From Micavibrio sp. UBA1672 (GTDB taxonomy: Bacteria; Pseudomonadota; Alphaproteobacteria; Micavibrionales; Micavibrionaceae), in contig DCKO01000101.1 in the NCBI GenBank assembly GCA_002320665.1, positions 511-36,184 of the forward strand: a stretch of DNA of 35,674 nucleotides. Reading direction: 5' to 3'. Below, one piece after another: positions 1-7,478 of the stretch (position 1 is its first letter; each line of letters opens with the position of its first letter). The notes under the pieces are model-generated. The model ran no database searches and had not been told where the DNA came from. It saw only the letters and a program-made list of their open reading frames with translations. Position numbers and translations under genes: made by a program.

Positions 1-613
1 GGTGCTGGTGGTGGGCAACCCCTGCAACACCAACTGCCTGATCGCCATGAACAACGCTCAGGAAGTTCCGCAGGACCGATGGTTCGCAATGACCCGCCTT
101 GATGAGAACCGGGCCGCCGCTCAATTGGCCGCCAAGGCCAACCGCCCGGTTTCGGAGGTCTCCAACGTCACCATCTGGGGCAACCACTCCGCCACCCAGT
201 ATCCCGATTACTACAATGCCAGGATCGGGGGACAATCAGCCCCCGAGGTCATCGATGACGACACCTGGGCCCACGTCGATTTCATTCCCACGGTTCAGCA
301 GCGTGGCGCCGCCATCATTCAGGCGCGCGGGGCATCTTCGGCGGCCTCCGCCGCCAACGCCGCGATTGACACCGTTAAGTCCCTGACCACTCCGACCCCA
401 GAGGGAGACTGGAACAGTGTCTGTGTTGCGTCGGACGGGAGTTATGGAACCACCGAGGGACTGATCACCTCGTTCCCCATCCGCTCCGACGGATCGAACT
501 GGGAAATCGTACAGGATTTGCCCATCAATGAGTTCGCCCGGGAGAAAATCGACGCTTCGGTCAGCGAATTGGCCGAGGAACGTGAAATGGTCAGCGATCT
601 AATTCCCAGCTGA
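1..613 (+). CDS. mdh: Malate dehydrogenase, C-terminal part (5' end outside window)
   Basis: This is the C-terminal ~203 residues of an NAD(P)-dependent malate dehydrogenase, which interconverts malate and oxaloacetate in the TCA cycle in the cytoplasm. The visible part begins in the GNPCNTN loop. It then shows the substrate-binding TRLDENRA motif and the catalytic-histidine motif IWGNHS, followed by the family's C-terminal helices. Full-length members have about 325 residues, so roughly 120 N-terminal residues, including the Rossmann glycine motif, lie upstream of the window. The sequence is of the cytosolic-type MDH group (the one with TRLDENRA), not the LDH-like MDH usual in Alphaproteobacteria. 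Its base composition is strikingly GC-rich (about 60-70% in sampled lines) and third positions are mostly G or C, unlike everything downstream. It ends in TGA at 611-613 with no obvious terminator after it. Confidence 0.93.
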   Translation, partial: VLVVGNPCNTNCLIAMNNAQEVPQDRWFAMTRLDENRAAAQLAAKANRPVSEVSNVTIWGNHSATQYPDYYNARIGGQSAPEVIDDDTWAHVDFIPTVQQRGAAIIQARGASSAASAANAAIDTVKSLTTPTPEGDWNSVCVASDGSYGTTEGLITSFPIRSDGSNWEIVQDLPINEFAREKIDASVSELAEEREMVSDLIPS

Positions 614-720
614 ATCAATCCATTGTCATGTTTTTGCCCGGTTCTTCATTAAAAGCAACTGGTATAGTTAAATATTTATAAATAATTTGCATTTATAGGT
701 AATAGAAGAAATATTTACCT

Positions 721-1197
721 ATGAATGAAAACCAAAATACCTTCGATCTGACAGACTCCATCCTCCGCGTTCTCGGAATTATTGGCTTTTTTACGGCTGT
801 AATTTTCGGATTTGTGATTGCGGGGGGAAATGTCATCACCCTCGTCCATCCAGCCGAAATTTTTATTGTGGTAGGCACTATATTTTTCGGCCTCTTAAGC
901 ACCCATCGCTCAAAATTTCTGGCCTACCTGCCCAAGGCATTGCTTGCCCTTGTCCGAAAACCGGTTGCCAATCGCGAGTATTGCCAAATATCCGACAATG
1001 CCAGAGGCTATGCTGCAGCAGGAGGGGGAATGGCGGTCATACTCAGCCTTATATGCACCATGAGCAACCTGGATGACCCTGAGTCAGTCGGATTACGGGT
1101 AGCGGCAGCTATGAGTGGCGTATTTGTGGCGATGTTATTGTCTCAGGGGTTATTTGTTTATTTGCGGTATAGCTTTTCTGAAAATGCTTCCAGTTAG
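721..1197 (+). CDS. Miniature MotA-like inner-membrane protein
   Basis: This 158-residue protein has four predicted transmembrane segments, at about residues 14-34, 38-58, 97-115 and 126-150. The first half reads like MotA TM1-TM2: it has the GG...PAE.. turn followed by IVVGT and a basic KALLALVRK stretch. The last third resembles MotA TM3-TM4, with a small-residue-rich GGGMAVIL segment, a DDPES linker and a second hydrophobic helix. The large cytoplasmic loop that separates the two helix pairs in MotA (family about 250-295 residues) is essentially missing. MotA proteins form the stator proton channel with MotB. Without the loop a flagellar motor role is unlikely, and no motB or TolR/ExbD-like partner is next to it. 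The assignment to the MotA/TolQ/ExbB superfamily is my inference from residue patterns. The ribosome-binding site is weak. The gene starts 107 bp after mdh. Confidence 0.6.
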   Translation: MNENQNTFDLTDSILRVLGIIGFFTAVIFGFVIAGGNVITLVHPAEIFIVVGTIFFGLLSTHRSKFLAYLPKALLALVRKPVANREYCQISDNARGYAAAGGGMAVILSLICTMSNLDDPESVGLRVAAAMSGVFVAMLLSQGLFVYLRYSFSENASS

Positions 1198-1208
1198 GAT
1201 TTTAAAAG

Positions 1209-1469
1209 ATGAACTTAGTCAGTTTGGTCTGGTTTCTCCTCTCTTGTCCTTTTCTCTTTCTCTTTCTGCTTCGTCTGGGAAATTCCAATGGTCATGTAGA
1301 ATGTCCGTTTTGTGGCACCAAAAAAAAGCGGGACGAGATGAACTGTAAGAAATGTGGTTTTGAATTTTTGGAACCCCCTCCTGGCCCGTTCCCTTGGATC
1401 CTGGCTGGAGGGGCACTACTTAGCATTCTCTCTCTGGTCGCATGGATTGAGAGTCAGCAGTATCTTTAG
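1209..1469 (+). CDS. Small zinc-ribbon membrane protein
   Basis: This 86-residue protein has a hydrophobic N-terminal segment (about residues 3-22), a central CPFCG...CKKCGFEF zinc-ribbon (four cysteines in two CxxC knuckles, about residues 32-51) and a second hydrophobic segment near the C-terminus (about 62-79). It starts 11 bp after the MotA-like gene on the same strand, so the two are probably co-transcribed. Proteins with this layout are common, and the zinc ribbon is usually a structural fold or interaction module. No function can be assigned. The gene is convergent with the GNAT gene, leaving only 10 bp between their stop codons. Confidence 0.6.
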   Translation: MNLVSLVWFLLSCPFLFLFLLRLGNSNGHVECPFCGTKKKRDEMNCKKCGFEFLEPPPGPFPWILAGGALLSILSLVAWIESQQYL

Positions 1470-1479
1470 GCAATAGGGG

Positions 1480-1986
1480 TTATCTCCCAAGACGATGTTC
1501 GTACATGCGGACATCGTGATACTTACCAAATTTGTAACCCCCTTCATTAAGCTCTCCTGCCACCTGAAAACCCAGTTTTTCATGAAGTCTTTCGGAACCC
1601 GGGTTGGGAAGAACCACCAGCCCGTATATCCGATGGACATCCTTGGCGGTTTTCATATTTTCGATAAGCTCTGTGTATATTTTCTCTCCGATTCCTTTTC
1701 CGGTATGATTAGGATGCAGATAAATGCTGCTCATGACGGATGGCGCATAGGCCGGGCGTTGGTGAAAGCGAAGACTTGCAGCGTAGCCAACCACCTCACC
1801 ACCTTCCTCCGCCACAAATAACTGATAACGTCCATTCTCCGAAAACTGGGTAAACCAGGTTTTACGGTTTTCGAGAGATAATTCCACCATCTCAAAAGTA
1901 ACCACGGATTTGAGTATGTAGTGATTTAGAATGTCCCGCAACGCGGGCATATCGGACTCTCGTCCTCTGCGGATGGTTGTTTCCAA
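1480..1986 (-). CDS. GNAT family N-acetyltransferase (phosphinothricin/methionine-sulfone acetyltransferase type)
   Basis: The product is a GNAT acetyltransferase of the YncA/Pat/MnaT type, which transfers acetyl from acetyl-CoA to small amines or amino-acid analogues. Visible family marks are the N-terminal TTIRRGRESDMPAL strand-helix, the FHQRPAY segment, the acetyl-CoA-binding HTGKGIGEKI motif and the C-terminal LHEKLGF and KFGKYHDV motifs. The open frame continues upstream through the tRNA-Leu gene, but that part is only a translation of the tRNA. I placed the start at the TTG at 1986, which gives 168 residues and keeps the first beta strand. An ATG at 1950 has a better ribosome-binding site but would delete that strand. 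The exact substrate cannot be told. Confidence 0.85.
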   Translation of the reverse strand: METTIRRGRESDMPALRDILNHYILKSVVTFEMVELSLENRKTWFTQFSENGRYQLFVAEEGGEVVGYAASLRFHQRPAYAPSVMSSIYLHPNHTGKGIGEKIYTELIENMKTAKDVHRIYGLVVLPNPGSERLHEKLGFQVAGELNEGGYKFGKYHDVRMYEHRLGR

Positions 1987-2025
1987 AGCTGGGTAAAAAG
2001 TGAAACTAAAGAAAATTGATGGATT

Positions 2026-2112
2026 TGGTACCCGGAGAGGGGGTCGAACCCTCACTCCCTCGCGGGAACCGGATTTTGAATCCGGCGCGTCTACCAATTC
2101 CACCACAGGGGC
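2026..2112 (-). tRNA. tRNA-Leu (anticodon CAA), acceptor stem irregular
   Basis: The minus strand folds as an 87-nt class II tRNA with an encoded CCA end. The anticodon stem CCGGA/TCCGG encloses TTCAAAA, giving anticodon CAA (reads UUG). The long variable arm TTCCC-GCGA-GGGAG and the T arm GAGGG-TTCGACC-CCCTC are intact, as is the D region with AATTGGTAGAC. The acceptor stem is odd. The 5' strand GCCCCTG faces the 3' strand TCCGGGT, which leaves C-C and U-C mismatches at pairs 5-68 and 6-67 and G-U pairs at both ends. The gene is clearly tRNA-derived, but its functionality is uncertain. Confidence 0.85.
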
Positions 2113-2231
2113 AGCAGAAGGTAATTTACGCGGGCAATAATACTGATCTTTGGAAAATCTGCAATATCTTTATTGATCCTGATATGTAATAGTGTCGCCA
2201 ATTACGGTTCATCAACCAACAGGAGATCAAT

Positions 2232-2630
2232 ATGGGCGCTTGGGGATATAAAACTTTTGACAATGATGACGCAAGTGACTGGCTCTATGATTTAGAAGAA
2301 ACATCAGACCTGTCTTTAATCGAAGAAACAGTAAAACAGGGCCAAGGAGACTATATTGAGGCTTATGACGGATGTAATATTTTAGCGGCAGCAGAAATAA
2401 TTGCAGCACTTAAGGGGCAGGCTTCGAATGATTTGCCTGAGGAAGCGGAAGCATGGATCGACCAGAACAAAAATCTGGATATTAAGAATATTGAAAAGCA
2501 AGTTTTTGAAGCTGTTGATCGTGTTTTATCAGATAACTCAGAACTTAAAGAACTCTGGCAAGACAGCGATGATTATGAGGCGTGGCTGGAAGATGTTAAT
2601 AAACTTAAAGAACGCCTGAAAGCCTCCTGA
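2232..2630 (+). CDS. DUF4259 family protein
   Basis: This 132-residue acidic cytoplasmic protein begins with the signature MGAWG..TFDNDDASDW, which is characteristic of the DUF4259 family. The rest is mostly helical and rich in Glu and Asp. A good ribosome-binding site (AGGAG) precedes the ATG. No biochemical function is established for the family; members turn up as single genes in many bacteria and sometimes near immunity or defence genes. The gene stands alone, convergent with cobT, and their stop codons are only 3 bp apart. Confidence 0.8.
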   Translation: MGAWGYKTFDNDDASDWLYDLEETSDLSLIEETVKQGQGDYIEAYDGCNILAAAEIIAALKGQASNDLPEEAEAWIDQNKNLDIKNIEKQVFEAVDRVLSDNSELKELWQDSDDYEAWLEDVNKLKERLKAS

Positions 2631-2633
2631 TTT

Positions 2634-4481
2634 TTATTGATACACATCGTCAAAAATACCGGCGAGTTGTTGCGTCAGTGCCTCGGCAAGCCCGTCAGCA
2701 TCCTCAATCGTAACCGCCTTGGCGTAATACCGCGTCACATCATGGCCAATCCCGATTGCCGTAAGCTCCACTTGCGACTTTGTCTCGATCCACTGAATGA
2801 CGTTATTCAAATCTTGCTCCAGAATATTATTCTTATTCACCGAAAGCGTTGAGTCATCAACAGGCGCGCCATCAGAAATCACCAGCAGGATTTTGCGCTC
2901 CTCAGGCCTTTGCGCAAGGCGGTTATACGCCCATACGAGGGCTTCACCGTCAATATTTTCCTTCAATAAACCTTCCTTGAGCATTAAGCCCAGATTTTTA
3001 CGGGAACGCCGCACAGGTTCATTTGCACTCTTATAGATAATATGGCGAATATCATTTAAACGACCGGGTGCATCGGGGCGCCCACTCTCCAGCCAAAGCT
3101 CTCGCGATTGCCCACCTTTCCATGTACGCGTGGTAAAACCCAGAATTTCCGTCTTTAATCCGCAGCGCTCCAGCGTTTGGGCAATAATATCCGTGGTCAT
3201 CGCCGCAATTGCAATCGGACGACCGCGCATCGAACCGGAATTATCAATCAGGATTGAAACGACTGTATCTTTAAACGGGATTTCCTTTTCCTGCTTAAAG
3301 GTCAGGCGCACATCAGGATTGGCAATGATCCGTGCCAGTCGCGAGGCATCAATAATCCCTTCTTCCAGATCAAACTGCCAGCTACGACGTTGATGAGCCA
3401 TAAGTTTACGCTGTAAACGGTTCGCAAGCTTCGTTACCAGAGCTTGTTGCCCTGAAATCTGACGGTCAAGCATTTGCCTCAGGCGCTCTAGCTCATGCGC
3501 ATCTGCCAACTCGCTGGCTTTAACTTCTTCATCAAATTGCGTGGTATAGACCTTATACAGACCGGAATGGATATCATTGAAATTCAGCGTCCTGCCCGGT
3601 ACAGGCTCCATTTCCATGTCTTGGGTGCTATCTTCTTCGGAAGATGCATCGTCAAGCAAATCCTCAATGCCCATATCAAAAGCATTATCCGAAGAGGAGT
3701 TTGGTTCGTGATCATCCATCTCCTGTTGATCCGATTGATCATCTTGTTGCTCTTGCTGCTTGCTGTCGGATGGCTCGGGCTCCTGATCTTGACCGGAGTC
3801 CATCTCGGCTGTGCTCTCTTCGCCGTCTTCATCATCAATGGCTAGATCAAGGGCTTGCAGAACCTTTTTGGCAGCATCGGCAAAATGTTGTTGGTCTCCG
3901 AGACTTTTGGCTAAAGTTGAAAACCCGTCTTTGCCCAAATGCTTTTCAAACCACGGCTGCCAAAGGGAAACAAGCTTGGTTGTTTCTGGAATAGGGGCAT
4001 GACCACTAAGCTGCGCTCTGGCAACAATATGGAGCGCATCAGCTAGGTTTATATCTTCGCGTGCATGAATATCATTAAAGCCTTTTCGCTTTGCACGTGC
4101 CGCTATAACCGCGTCCATATTTTGTGTGATGCCTCTATATTTCTTCATCCCTAGCGCATCACAGCGTGCTTGCTCTAATGCATCCAGAGCAGCCTGAGCA
4201 GAAAGGCTGGTTTGACCATTATGGTGGTGGAGTACAGGGTCATGATGTGCAATCTTTAGCGCATAAATATCAGAGCATCCCCGTACCAGAGAGCGCGTCT
4301 CTTCGCTCATAGATTCATCAGGCTCTGGAATGCGTGGGCGTTCAAGGCTCTTGACTTCACCTGTGGGCATCTCCAGATTCGTGAAGGTCACATCCAGATC
4401 TTTTTGCCGCGCCAGCGTGCGCAAGGTACTTTGCGTGGCAAATTTAAAACGTTCTTTCGAATCTGTAGGCTCTTTATCCAT
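2634..4481 (-). CDS. cobT: Cobaltochelatase subunit CobT (VWA-domain)
   Basis: This 615-residue protein matches CobT of the aerobic (ATP-dependent) cobaltochelatase, which with CobS forms the chaperone-like motor that helps CobN insert cobalt into hydrogenobyrinic acid a,c-diamide. The N-terminal ~220 residues are the CobT-specific helical region. A very acidic, low-complexity linker follows (about 215-300, rich in D, E, Q and S). The C-terminal third is a von Willebrand A domain with the metal-binding DNSGSMRG motif at about residues 411-418 and the SDGAPVDD motif further on. The start ATG opens the CobT-conserved N-terminus. It lies downstream of cobS on the same strand, but a small opposite-strand gene sits between them. 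No cobN or other cobalamin gene is in the window. Confidence 0.95.
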   Translation of the reverse strand: MDKEPTDSKERFKFATQSTLRTLARQKDLDVTFTNLEMPTGEVKSLERPRIPEPDESMSEETRSLVRGCSDIYALKIAHHDPVLHHHNGQTSLSAQAALDALEQARCDALGMKKYRGITQNMDAVIAARAKRKGFNDIHAREDINLADALHIVARAQLSGHAPIPETTKLVSLWQPWFEKHLGKDGFSTLAKSLGDQQHFADAAKKVLQALDLAIDDEDGEESTAEMDSGQDQEPEPSDSKQQEQQDDQSDQQEMDDHEPNSSSDNAFDMGIEDLLDDASSEEDSTQDMEMEPVPGRTLNFNDIHSGLYKVYTTQFDEEVKASELADAHELERLRQMLDRQISGQQALVTKLANRLQRKLMAHQRRSWQFDLEEGIIDASRLARIIANPDVRLTFKQEKEIPFKDTVVSILIDNSGSMRGRPIAIAAMTTDIIAQTLERCGLKTEILGFTTRTWKGGQSRELWLESGRPDAPGRLNDIRHIIYKSANEPVRRSRKNLGLMLKEGLLKENIDGEALVWAYNRLAQRPEERKILLVISDGAPVDDSTLSVNKNNILEQDLNNVIQWIETKSQVELTAIGIGHDVTRYYAKAVTIEDADGLAEALTQQLAGIFDDVYQ

Positions 4482-4593
4482 GCGGGTTATCTTAAATCAA
4501 CACCCTAAAAATACCAGAAAAGAGTCAAAGAAATTTGACTTAGTTCCGGTATTGGCATATAGTGCCTGAAAATTAACCGAAGAGGTATTTGTT

Positions 4594-4950
4594 ATGAGTT
4601 TAGGAAAAGGTTTTGGCTGGGTTGCCGGCGGCATATTAGCGCTTCCTATAATAATTCCAACATGTATGTTTGCAGGGCGTGGTTTAACAGAAGCAGTAAA
4701 AGATGCTTTTAGTAATGACTCTACTATAGAGCAAGGCTTTGTAAGAGGTGCTGGCGAATCTGCAAGTAACACCGCTAAAGGTTTGAAGGAATTTGCAGAA
4801 GAAAATGGCTTTGAAATCCCTGATCTTTCAACGGGCACGAACGGAAATTCTAATAGCGCAGATGAATGCGAACAGCACCCATTTCGTGATGGATGCCCAT
4901 TGCCGTTCGTGCAAGATGATGATAACCCGTTTAGAGATAGACAGCCTTAG
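4594..4950 (+). CDS. Hypothetical small membrane-anchored protein
   Basis: I do not recognise this 118-residue protein. It has one hydrophobic segment near the N-terminus (about residues 8-27), a middle region of likely amphipathic helix (about 30-75), and a polar C-terminus with two cysteines and a short internal repeat: HPFRDG is echoed by NPFRDR about 17 residues later. An AGAGG ribosome-binding site lies 8 bases before the ATG. It is on the plus strand between cobT and cobS, which are both on the minus strand. It is therefore divergent from cobT and convergent with cobS, and splits that gene pair. It could be a tail-in, periplasm-facing protein, but the topology is uncertain. Confidence 0.55.
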   Translation: MSLGKGFGWVAGGILALPIIIPTCMFAGRGLTEAVKDAFSNDSTIEQGFVRGAGESASNTAKGLKEFAEENGFEIPDLSTGTNGNSNSADECEQHPFRDGCPLPFVQDDDNPFRDRQP

Positions 4951-4952
4951 TA

Positions 4953-6026
4953 TTATTCAGGAATTACGATATTATTGATCGCGCTTTCTGGTAATTCAAC
5001 CCCGAAGCAGCGCTGATAATATTCGGCAACAATGGGTCGTTCTGATTCATCACATTTATTCAGGAAGCTGATCTGGAAGGCAAAATCACGATCTTTGAAA
5101 ATGAGCATATTCTCCGCCCAGCTAATTACAGTTCTAGGGGACATCAAAGTTGAAAGGTCTCCATTCACAAAGCCAATGCGGGTCAAATCCGCAAGTGAAA
5201 CCATTTTACTTACCTCTTCGCGGCCTTCCTCATTATCCAGATCGGTCAGCTTGCCCAGAACAATACCAGTTTCGATATCATGTTCCAGATAGTTCAAGGT
5301 CGTAACAATATTCCATCTATCCATCTGGGCTTGGTTGATTTGTTGTGTACCGTGATAAAGGCCAGTTGTATCACCAAGACCAATCGTATTACTAGTGGCA
5401 AATAAACGGAATGCTGGATGAGGGCGGATTACCATATTTTGATCCAGCAATGTCAATCGACCTTCGGCTTCAAGAACGCGTTGAATAACAAACATAACAT
5501 CAGGACGTCCAGCATCATATTCATCAAAAACCAGAGCTGCAGGGTTTTGAATAGCCCATGGTAATAAGCCTTCCTTCCAGCGTGTAATTTGCTTGCCGTC
5601 TTGAATAACAATTGTATCCTTACCAATCAGATCTATCCGGCTGACATGACTGTCGAGGTTAATACGCACGCAAGGCCAGTTAAGGCGCGCCGCAACTTGC
5701 TCGATATGAGTGGATTTACCCGTCCCGTGATAGCCCTGAACCATTACACGGCGGTTATAAGCAAACCCTGCCAGAATGGCTATAGTCGTATCATGATCAA
5801 ATTTATAAGTTGAATCGATATCCGGCACATTTTCAGTTTCTTCGGAAAAGCCAGGAATCTGCCAGTCAATATCAATTCCAAATACCTCGCGCGCATCATA
5901 TTTAGTATCGGGGATAGATGTGTATTTTCCTTCCTTGGCCTTCACTTGCGTGATGCTAAAAGACATGCCTTTGGATTGTTCTTTTTCTTTGTTCAGGGAA
6001 TCAAGATGGCCCGGTGTCATATTCAT
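4953..6026 (-). CDS. cobS: Cobaltochelatase subunit CobS (AAA+ ATPase)
   Basis: CobS is the AAA+ (MoxR-like) ATPase ring of the aerobic cobaltochelatase, partner of CobT. The 357-residue product has an N-terminal CobS-specific region (YDAREVFGIDID.QIPGF), the Walker A motif GYHGTGKS at about residue 97, Walker B ALVFDEYD near 163-170, and sensor-1 region FATSNTIGLGD. The chosen ATG at 6026 has GGAG about 13 bases upstream. A second ATG two codons later is equally possible, and an internal Met near residue 21 would give the more usual CobS length. It is downstream of a J-domain protein gene with a 33-bp gap, a conserved pairing in Alphaproteobacteria. Confidence 0.95.
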   Translation of the reverse strand: MNMTPGHLDSLNKEKEQSKGMSFSITQVKAKEGKYTSIPDTKYDAREVFGIDIDWQIPGFSEETENVPDIDSTYKFDHDTTIAILAGFAYNRRVMVQGYHGTGKSTHIEQVAARLNWPCVRINLDSHVSRIDLIGKDTIVIQDGKQITRWKEGLLPWAIQNPAALVFDEYDAGRPDVMFVIQRVLEAEGRLTLLDQNMVIRPHPAFRLFATSNTIGLGDTTGLYHGTQQINQAQMDRWNIVTTLNYLEHDIETGIVLGKLTDLDNEEGREEVSKMVSLADLTRIGFVNGDLSTLMSPRTVISWAENMLIFKDRDFAFQISFLNKCDESERPIVAEYYQRCFGVELPESAINNIVIPE

Positions 6027-6059
6027 GTGAAGCTTATCTCCGCGAAAAGAGTGATGTTT

Positions 6060-6671
6060 TTATCGTTTTTCCTCAGGCATATTCTTGTAATCTTCAAATG
6101 CCATTTTCAATATTGTATAAGCCATATTCACCTTTTTGAGAAGGTCTTCCGCGGATTTATTATTTTTGTTCAGATCAGGGTGATATTTCTTGGCCAGTGT
6201 CTTATAGCGACCTTTTATATCATCAAATGTGACTGGTGGTGATAGCCCCATAATCGCCAAAGCCTCAAACTCTGGCCCTGAATTTTTAAATGGGCCTTGC
6301 TGCTCTTGATATGATGATTGCGAAGTCCCTTCATTTTCACCATAAAAATAAGTGCTCCGAGCTTCACGGAAAAGTGTTTCCTCATTGATGTTGCCAGTAT
6401 TATATCGCCACGTAGGGCGCTCACCATAAGTACTATCAACCATGTGGTCCTCAATGTCTTTTTCTGACATGCCCGAAAAGAAGTTCCATGCCTTGTTATA
6501 TTCACGGATGTGATCCATACAAAACATATAATGTTCATTTAGCCCGCGATGTTTAGGTGCCTTAAATTCACCGGATTCACAGCATCCGGGCATGTCACAA
6601 TCCTGCAATTGCAGATTCACATTTTCATCTGCATATTCGGGCGATTTATGCTTTAATATAATCTTGGGCAT
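6060..6671 (-). CDS. J-domain protein with N-terminal cysteine motif (DnaJ-like)
   Basis: This 203-residue cytoplasmic protein has a C-terminal J domain (about residues 134-195) with the HPD tripeptide at 164-166 that stimulates Hsp70/DnaK ATPase. The N-terminal part has a Cys cluster (C25, C30, C31, C51) in a pattern CDMPGC...FCMDH, likely a metal-binding or structural motif, followed by the REYNKAWNFFSGMS segment typical of the alphaproteobacterial J proteins encoded beside cobS. It lacks the G/F and zinc-finger domains of true DnaJ. It is the first gene of the minus-strand group and diverges from bolA across a short intergenic region. It is probably a dedicated co-chaperone, possibly for the CobS/T complex; that last point is inference from neighbourhood. 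Confidence 0.9.
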   Translation of the reverse strand: MPKIILKHKSPEYADENVNLQLQDCDMPGCCESGEFKAPKHRGLNEHYMFCMDHIREYNKAWNFFSGMSEKDIEDHMVDSTYGERPTWRYNTGNINEETLFREARSTYFYGENEGTSQSSYQEQQGPFKNSGPEFEALAIMGLSPPVTFDDIKGRYKTLAKKYHPDLNKNNKSAEDLLKKVNMAYTILKMAFEDYKNMPEEKR

Positions 6672-6727
6672 TTATACATTTTATCGTGAAAAACAAATTT
6701 GAGCAAAGATTAGTTAAGGAATTTTGC

Positions 6728-6982
6728 ATGTCAATCCAAAAGCAAATCGAACAAAAATTATATGCATCATTAGATATCCAGTCTTTGGTGGTTATTAATG
6801 AAAGCCATATGCATCGAGGCCATGCAGGTGATGATGGCAGTGGAGAGAGTCATTTTCTTATTGAAATAAAGTCAGAAGATTTAAACAATCTGCGCTCTGT
6901 GGAAGCCCATAAAAAGATTTATCAAATACTAAATGAGGAAATGAAGATAATTCATGCGCTTGCTATAAGGTTGTATAAGTAG
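6728..6982 (+). CDS. bolA: BolA family protein
   Basis: This 84-residue protein has the BolA fold signature. It starts with a helix (MSIQKQIEQKL), has a central segment with H-rich HMHRGH then GESHF, and ends in the helix-strand portion with R...H..IY..L and a final IHALAIRLY. BolA proteins bind monothiol glutaredoxins with [2Fe-2S] clusters and act in iron metabolism; some bind DNA. The start at 6728 was preferred because AAGGA lies 7 bases upstream and the family begins here. An upstream in-frame ATG (6686) would add 14 unrelated residues. It diverges from the J-domain gene, the common alphaproteobacterial arrangement. Confidence 0.93.
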   Translation: MSIQKQIEQKLYASLDIQSLVVINESHMHRGHAGDDGSGESHFLIEIKSEDLNNLRSVEAHKKIYQILNEEMKIIHALAIRLYK

Positions 6983-7075
6983 AAAAAAAATAAACTAAAG
7001 GTTGTGTTTTTTTCTCAGCCATAATAGTTATTATTGTGTGTACAACTTTAAGATGATTTTGTGTGTGAGGTAAAA

Positions 7076-7462
7076 ATGACTAATACTGCGCGTGATATTC
7101 ACGTAACTAACGATTCAATCAGTACTTTAATTAGCCGTAATATAACGGTTTTAGGAAGGAGGACTTCCGTAAGGTTAGAGCCGGAAATGTGGACGGCTTT
7201 AAGGGATATTTCTAAAAGAGAAAAATGTTCGATCCATGATATATGTACTGTTGTGTATTTAAGAAAAAAGGAAAATACATCTTTGACTGCTGCTATAAGA
7301 GTTTTTCTAATGCTGTACTTCAGGGCGGCCGCGACTGAAGAAGGTCATATAAGAGCAGGTCATGGAAATTTTGAAAATATGAGAAAGAGGGCGCAAATGA
7401 ACGATAGTCACAGCCTCTATTTTCAGAAAAAACGCCAATATCAGGAAGCTTATGCCTCCTAG
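7076..7462 (+). CDS. Ribbon-helix-helix domain protein (RHH_4 type)
   Basis: This 128-residue protein contains the RHH_4 domain widespread in Alphaproteobacteria. A strand NITVLGRRTSVRLEPEMW (about residues 24-41) is followed by helix WTALRDISKREKCSIHDIC and a second helical part with SLTAAIRVFLMLYFRAAA. Such proteins are predicted DNA-binding dimers. The C-terminal 35 residues are polar and unrecognised. The ATG at 7076 has GAGG at a good distance; a start five codons upstream (7061) is in frame but lacks a site. The gene is convergent with accA, with 16 bp between stops. Confidence 0.8.
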   Translation: MTNTARDIHVTNDSISTLISRNITVLGRRTSVRLEPEMWTALRDISKREKCSIHDICTVVYLRKKENTSLTAAIRVFLMLYFRAAATEEGHIRAGHGNFENMRKRAQMNDSHSLYFQKKRQYQEAYAS

Positions 7463-7478
7463 GTAATATCTGGAATTA

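Noticed and set aside
1986..2106. Extension of the acetyltransferase reading frame through the tRNA-Leu gene
   Set aside because: The extra N-terminal residues are simply the translated tRNA and have no relation to GNAT proteins; the domain begins at the TTG at 1986.
3584..3994. Several ORFs opposite the acidic linker of cobT
   Set aside because: They are low-complexity antisense frames of the CobT linker with no start signals.
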